Positions 58,155 through 64,000 of a stretch of DNA of 64,000 nt are shown in pieces. Positions within the stretch are counted from its first letter, which is position 1. Each line of letters begins with the position of its first letter. Both the position numbers and the translations under genes were made by a program. Under the pieces are notes generated by a model that was not told the DNA's origin, ran no database searches, and saw nothing but the letters and a program-made list of their open reading frames with translations. Source of the DNA: Aquanectria penicillioides (Eukaryota; Ascomycota; Sordariomycetes; Hypocreales; Nectriaceae); the NCBI GenBank assembly GCA_003415625.1, contig PYIU01000004.1, positions 3,658,001-3,722,000 on the forward strand, given 5' to 3'.

Positions 58155-60308
58155 GACGCATGTGCGGTTTCGTGGGCGTTGTTGCGATCAGGATCGTGAT
58201 TCAGGGCTCTTTGAGGCGGGAGCAAACAAAAGCTTGGGCGCGGTGGTGATGGCAGGTTTGGTGGGGTTGCTGGTTGGCAAGAGCTGTGTGGTTAAAGGCG
58301 GGTGTGATATTCATTAGCATTCTGTAGGAGGTACGTACTGATTTTCTCCCTAGATGGTGCGCATTTTGAAATGCTGCTTATTTGAGCAAGCTGGGACAAG
58401 TTCGAGAGAGGGGCTGATCAGGGTTGAAACCAACTTCCTTTGCGCCATGTTCACAATGGCATCAGGACGCGGTAGGCCTCCTGTTGCTGGCGAGAGGTAC
58501 GAACATTGCTCATGCGACAAGTACCTCAACTTCTGCAACGGGGTTGATGTCGGGATTTGGGTAATGGAGGGTGGTATTTTAGGGCGATCCTCTCCACAAA
58601 CGTGCGCCGCGTCAAAACGGGCAGAACTCCCATACAGACACAACAACTTGTTTGGGCGGGTGCATGGCTTTACCTGCTTGTGAATGGCCTTTTCTAAGCC
58701 TAGGAAAGCTTGTTTACGGAGAATCGCCCCGTCCAAGTCAATCGAGGAATTAGATGCAATGTGACACTTGGCCGTGTTCCCTAATCTTATCCTTCCATCC
58801 GGTCCGGATCCCATGCCGGTCCGCCATTCCATGCCATGCCATGTCATGCTATGCTATGCTATGTTGAAGCAAGCAAGACGCACTTCAGCACAGCCTCGTC
58901 TAGGGTGACATAAAATTACTGCCAGGGGTGGTATATGGTCTGTACCGCCTCCGTAGCCGTCTTGTCGGCGTAAGCCAAAGTCGTTAACATGTCACTCCTC
59001 CTCCGCCTCTAAACAAACACACACACAACCTTTTTCATAAATATGCCTCATACCCAGATCTAACACCGACGTAATTGCATCCTTTGCTAGTGGAAAACAA
59101 GAGGCAATTATCGTGTTTGCACTGTTGCTGACGACTGGTTGCCTCCCGTGTGAGTTCTGTTCGGCACCATCCGCCCACCGACCAAGGCTGCTGGTTCTGA
59201 AGCGATCGTCGATGGTCAGCGCGCGCAATCATCCCTCCAATGCCGGGGCAACTCCCACTTGCCGCTCGTTCTTCCATCAATCGTTAGTCTGTCCTCTAGG
59301 GAGTTACTAACCCTGAGGTCTCATGTTTGAGCATTCGCTTGATGTCGTGTCTAGCTCGTAGCTCTCTCTATTCATACACTCAACTCATTAATTTGCTCTC
59401 CCATTCACCATGTGAAAGCGGCACAGTCCCTGGCCTACCCATGCACTAGGTGAGCCCTCTGCATTCTGCACTCCTTTCTTCCCCCTTCCCTCTCTGTGCC
59501 TCCATGCCTTTCTGTCCCCGTGCCACATTAGTACAAGAGCTGAAGTATCCTTGATGACCTGTGCATGTACCTATGCTTCGGCATGTTCTTGCATCTCGTT
59601 GTCACATTGTCTCAACTCCTCAAATTCAGTCCCCCCCACATCGGCCCGGCACTTGCTTTCTGTCAGAGGTCCTTATAATTCTTAGACCGCCGTTGTTGGT
59701 CTCCCACTCCAACTCCATCCTTCTTCCTCTCTACCCTTTCTCTTCTCAACCCATATTGTTTCATCTCAACACGCGTGCCAGCCACTTAGGGTACGAGTCA
59801 AGGCCAGTGTGTTCCCCAGAACGCATTGAGTCGCGACCCTGTCGCTGGAGAAGGGGGAACGGGAGGCTCATTTCATCAGCCGTTGCTTTTTCACCATACT
59901 CGTCACAGACTGACAAAGATTCAACATACTCTCTCCTCAATTTTCGTCATGATTCCCCTCTGACCATCCCCGTGGCCCTCCACCCATCCTCTTCTTCTCT
60001 TTATCCTTTCCAGCGCCCTTCTCCAGCTCCAGCACCGTCATCACCAGCCCAACCTCTCTCATATACGTTCGCAATCAGTGCCGCAAATCTCTCATCCACT
60101 TCACGTTGGTAGTTGGCTGCGGGCTTCACAACCACCCACTCAAACCCAAACAACCTGATATACCCCACCAAAAGAGTTTGCTACTTGGCAAGCCTCCCCT
60201 TAGGCTTTTGCCCGACACAGAGGGACCCCCAGCCTTCTAGACCACTGTGATTGAGGTGATCAATCTTGTTCTGCACTACCACTCCACGTACACGCCAACG
60301 TGGTCAGC
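58155..60308. promoter_or_regulatory. Divergent intergenic region LSM7 / C6 protein
   Basis: About 2.15 kb between divergent starts. The right part (59.5-60.3 kb) is CT-rich on the + strand and is probably the leader of the C6 protein gene. Frames at 58350-58847 (-) and 59561-60112 (+) have no domain support. Confidence 0.5.
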
Positions 60309-62327
60309 ATGGCCTATACCGTGGATTCGGAGCCTCAAAAGCGGAAGCGTGACGTCGACGATGCTGGTGGTCAAGTAGGACGTCCTCAGCATACGTACCC
60401 CCCACATCACCAAGGTATGTCCCGCGCGCCAAGAATACTTCGCCGTCATGCCATGTCATGTCATGTCATGTCGACTTGGCTACAGACATGATCCATATGT
60501 GAGATGAAGCGCGATCCGACAATTGCCAGTTGATCGCCAACCCATGCGCATATACAAACACTGCTTGCCTGACCATGTGCTGTTGCAATGCAAAAGCCGC
60601 CACACCCTTCCGCACAGCAGCGACTGTTTTGTTGGTATCATCCAACGCCAAAGTCTCTGCGATACTCCATGATGGGAACGCTTGGTCCTTCGTGAATGTT
60701 TCTTGACTCTTTAGTTCTCGGTGTACATGTGGAGCTTGACCCTTTAGTATATGCTAACTCGATATCAAGGATTTATCCACTATCTGCCGAGATCAAACCG
60801 GCCCTATCTCAGTCTCCTCCAAGGTGATGGTGATAGTTTTTCTGATATCATTGGCCTCATTGGCGAGTATGAAAGTGTGCCTGCCCCAATATTCGCGAGC
60901 AGTTGGAAACTGATAACTAATTGGCAATGGCAGGTGTTATTGATCAACATGAGAGCCTTGCTGCAAATCTTGGCGCCAAGCTCACAGGTCCTCGCCTTCT
61001 CAGAGGTATCGAGAATTTTTTTGACGGTCCAATCAAGACGACACCAATTCAACATGTTGCGACCCCCGTCACTTGGCTTGATGTGGTGAACTTTGCTCGA
61101 TCCAACCCCGGTGAGTGCACCGTGATCAACCAACCCGACGGGTCTCGCTGGTGTCAATTCCATCTCAACGAGGTGCAGGTTGAGATCACTGAGGATGACT
61201 GGCGTCTTGTACGGTCTGGCGCTCTGGATCGGTTCCCATTGGATCAGCCACTTGAGGAAGATGAAGTTGCTGAGCTGGCCACGCTAGATATCCTAGAGAA
61301 GAGAGCTTCATTTCTGTACAGGAAGGCAGATGAGGTTGCAGCAAGGGCTCGTATTTTCAATCATAAACTTGGACAACGGAGACAAGATATCCAGCGTCGT
61401 CGCAATGGTTTAGATAGATCCTTGTCCGAGATTCAGTCTCCAAATCGCAGCAATCCAGGGGCCAAAACTGGGCCCAGTTTGGACCTTTACGCGGATCTTC
61501 TACAGCAATTCGTCGCTGCCTCGGCTTCTGCGCCGCCGTCTCGATCAACTTCGGGGGCTGGACTGTCCTTGGCTTGTGGGGAACAACAACGGTCTCCACC
61601 GCCCAGCGCCGGACACACCACTCTTGGGCCGATAGGCCGGTACGGTTCCGGGAGTTTGGCCGAGGCCGTAGGTCAACCCATGGCAGACAGTCGAGCGGAA
61701 GCCTTTCGGCAACTCATTGCTCAGAGAATTGACCAACTAGGCAAAGGCGATGGGATCAACCCTCCATGTGACCGGTGTCGAAGGCTCAAAGTCCCCTGCG
61801 TGAAACATTTGACGGCTTGCGCGGGATGTACCAAGAAACATGCCAAGTGCGGCTGGAAATCCGTCACAGATGAGGAAATGGGAAAGGTTCGGCAGGAAAT
61901 GAACATGAAGAGCAACGAATACATCAATGGCGATGCAGAGGCCAGATCGGATATTTCTGACTCTAGGGACTCGCAGACTGGTCAGCTTGAGGATAAGCAT
62001 GCAGCTGGTCGAATTCCAGTCGAAAGATCTCCGCACACAACATTGGCAGTGTTGAGAGATGGTATTTCTCGGCCGCCAAGTCGAGAAGGGGCTCCATTGA
62101 CTACACTTGAGCCACCAATTTCCGTCTTAGTAAGTCGCTTCGATCTGACGGCGGAGAGGCATCGACTGAGCCTAGGCACCGGGTTCCCAGCCGGAGGAGA
62201 CCAGTTGCATGAAGTGTCTCGACCAGGTCACGGCGCCTCCATGATGATGACATCCACGATGATTACAACGACAACGACAACTAGACCCTCAAGCAATGGT
62301 GGTTCACCAATCGCGTCGCCGAGATAA
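60309..62327 (+). CDS. C6 zinc-cluster protein with internal Cys6 motif
   Basis: Likely fungal nuclear regulator. Exons 60309-60414 and 60934-62327 join in phase (after CAC CAA G) to 499 aa, starting MAYTVDSEPQKRKRDVDDAG, a nuclear-localisation-like basic stretch. A conserved N-terminal region follows: VIDQHESLAANLGAKLTGPR and VTWLDVVNFARSNPGEC. The Zn2Cys6-type motif is at Cys314-x2-Cys317-x6-Cys324-x6-Cys331-x2-Cys334-x6-Cys341 (CDRCRRLKVPC then CAGCTKKHAKC), far from the N-terminus where most fungal zinc clusters lie. The 519-base intron is long, and a missed exon inside it is possible. The C-terminal reading is uncertain: a donor-like GTAAGT at 62130 and acceptor-like CCTAG ending at 62175 would change the tail. 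Targets unknown. Confidence 0.82.
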
Positions 62328-63241
62328 AAGCAATGCGTCGATATGCTTGGGAAGCTTATGCACAAGGATATAAGTGCTAGTTACATGACTTTTGAGAATA
62401 AATTACATTTCCTCCAGGTGATGGCCGCTAGTAGAAGAGGGCATTTCTATCACATATATTTTGGAAATCGAGGTTGAGCACCTCCAGCCACGAAAAGATG
62501 ACAATATTTTCGAGCACGTAAAAATGTTATCCTAATGATGCAACAGGGACATGATAGAAAAAAAATATATTAAAAAACCAAGTTATCAAGTGAATTTTGC
62601 ACGGGAATGTTCCTACATAAAATAATCCAATCTGGGTGAGCAATTGCGAATCTTTGACCCAGGCAATGGAGGCACAGTGCGTGGTATGCTTCGCTACTGT
62701 CGATTGGTGTCATTCGCATGGGCCATACTCCAGCATATGCACTTACTGCTGTCCTCAATCTCATACTTCGTGTTCTTGGTCATGTCCGTGCCTTGACCAG
62801 AGGACATCTTGGAGTGCACAGGCAGGGTGCCGGACCCACCCGGGATGGCCATGGAGCGTCGGGGAGCCTCTGGCCAATCCGCTGCTCGCGTGAGAAAAAA
62901 AAGTTGTTTCTAATTAGTTTCTAGCCAAGAGCGAGGGAACCATAGGCTGCTCCTGCTACAATGCATGAGCGCCGAATTATTCATCTAGATGATTTTTCTT
63001 CTTTCCTCGTCAACCCCCTCACCCTCCTTCAGGTCGACGGTGCCTCCCAACAATCCTCTCCTTTCAACGAATCAATGAGCTAAAAGACGGACACCTTCTT
63101 TTCTCTCTCTTCGAACCCTTCACTACACCTCGCAACGCCCGTCACCGGCCATCCCGACCGCAAAATCGGTGCGACAACGAGACACACGACTCGGGTCAAA
63201 GCACGGAAAACGTCGAATTCGGTCCCGGCACGACACGAGCC
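62328..63241. promoter_or_regulatory. Intergenic region before RIM2
   Basis: About 0.9 kb. The left part is AT-rich and probably holds the 3' end of the C6 protein gene; the right part (62995-63240) is the presumed RIM2 promoter and leader. No gene is supported. Confidence 0.55.
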
Positions 63242-64000
63242 ATGACGACCGCCTCACAAATGTCGCTCCCTCAACCTACGACCTTCATCACTAGTCGCGA
63301 TGAAAGACCTTTCCACCATTCCAAAGTTCCCAAGGATCACGCCGCTCTCATCCAATCGAGAGAGACCGGCGATGTCATTCCCGACGACACACCTGTGCAA
63401 GGCAACGTAAAAGCCCTGCCATTTGCCAAGTCTTGGGTTCACATGTTTGCTGGAGCGTACGTGACCAAACTCCCTTGAGAGCAAGAACAACCTGCGCAAT
63501 TCTCGCGTCGTCACTCATGGTCCAAAATGCTGACACATATCGCCAATTCCTAGAGTCGGTGGTATGGCTGCAGCCACCCTCACCGCACCCCTCGATGTCC
63601 TGAAAACTCGTCTCCAATCCGATATCTACCAAGCACAGATACGTGCCTCGCGTGAGGCCCAGGCGCAAGCCCTTGGCCGCCTCAATCCTGCTCGCGCCGC
63701 CATCTACCACCTCAGCGAAACCCTCCAAATTCTTGGCTCCGTGTACAAGGTCGAGGGCTGGCGCGCCCTCTTCAAGGGCCTCGGTCCCAATCTTGTCGGC
63801 GTCATTCCCGCCCGCAGTATCAATTTCTATGTCTACGGCAACGGCAAGCGTCTCATTTCTCAATATGCGAACAATGGCGAAGAAGCTCCCTGGGTCCATC
63901 TCTCAGCCGGTGTTGCCGCCGGTGTCGTCACTTCCACCGTCACCAACCCCATCTGGATGGTCAAGACCCGTCTGCAACTTGATAAGAACGTATCTGAGCG
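63242..64000 (+). CDS. RIM2: Mitochondrial pyrimidine nucleotide carrier RIM2 (partial, cut by window end)
   Basis: Mitochondrial carrier family protein of the inner membrane that exchanges pyrimidine nucleotides needed for mtDNA and RNA synthesis. Exons 63242-63456 and 63554 to beyond 64000; the intron runs from GTACGT to TTCCTAG and the split codon completes Ala in FAGAVGGMAAATLTAPLD. The first carrier signature is PLDVLKTRLQSD; the second is NPIWMVKTRLQLDK, with Trp where most carriers have Asp or Glu, typical of the Rim2/pyrimidine-carrier branch. Also visible are LFKGLGPNLVGVIPARSINF and the long matrix insert after the first repeat (residues about 95-125). The third repeat lies outside the window, so only about 220 residues are seen. 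Confidence 0.9.

Noticed and set aside
63375..63899. 174-codon minus frame opposite RIM2
   Set aside because: Antisense shadow of the carrier coding sequence.

Overview
The window is nuclear DNA of a filamentous ascomycete. Genes carry short introns (about 50-110 bp) with GT...AG borders and CTAAC/CTGAC-type branch sites, start contexts are CACCATGG-like, leaders are CT-rich, and the proteins look like Pezizomycotina orthologues. Sordariomycetes, possibly Hypocreales, is my inference from protein similarity and intergenic style; no rDNA or other marker is present to fix the species. I rebuilt splice junctions by eye so that exon phases add up. No transposon, tRNA, rRNA or CRISPR array was recognised.

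Left block (1-9.3 kb), ordinary housekeeping genes: the Arp2/3 subunit ARPC4 (-), diverging from the proteasome-bound deubiquitinase UBP6 (+); a small single-pass membrane/coiled-coil protein of unknown role (-); sedoheptulose-1,7-bisphosphatase SHB17 (+); and a class I SAM-dependent methyltransferase (-) with a His/Gly-rich loop and an apparent one-base frame break.

Middle block (9.3-41.1 kb): about 32 kb with a single convincing protein-coding gene, a Zn2Cys6 transcription factor at 26.2-27.7 kb. Some 16.9 kb of non-coding sequence lies upstream and 13.3 kb downstream. The flanks are full of microsatellites, homopolymers and strand-skewed tracts (pyrimidine-rich + strand upstream, purine-rich + strand downstream), plus a few dispersed short motifs. 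This is the most unusual part of the window.

Right block (41-64 kb) is gene-dense again: an F-box protein (-), an LSB5-like VHS-GAT protein (-), a UBA-UAS-UBX protein with a membrane hairpin (-), PAN3 (+), LSM7 (-), a second C6-zinc-cluster protein (+) and the start of the mitochondrial pyrimidine-nucleotide carrier RIM2 (+), cut by the window end. PAN3 and LSM7 are tail-to-tail neighbours and both act in mRNA decay (deadenylation, and the Lsm1-7 decay / Lsm2-8 spliceosomal rings). UBP6, the F-box, LSB5-like and UBX proteins all belong to ubiquitin pathways, but they are scattered and I see no co-regulated cluster.
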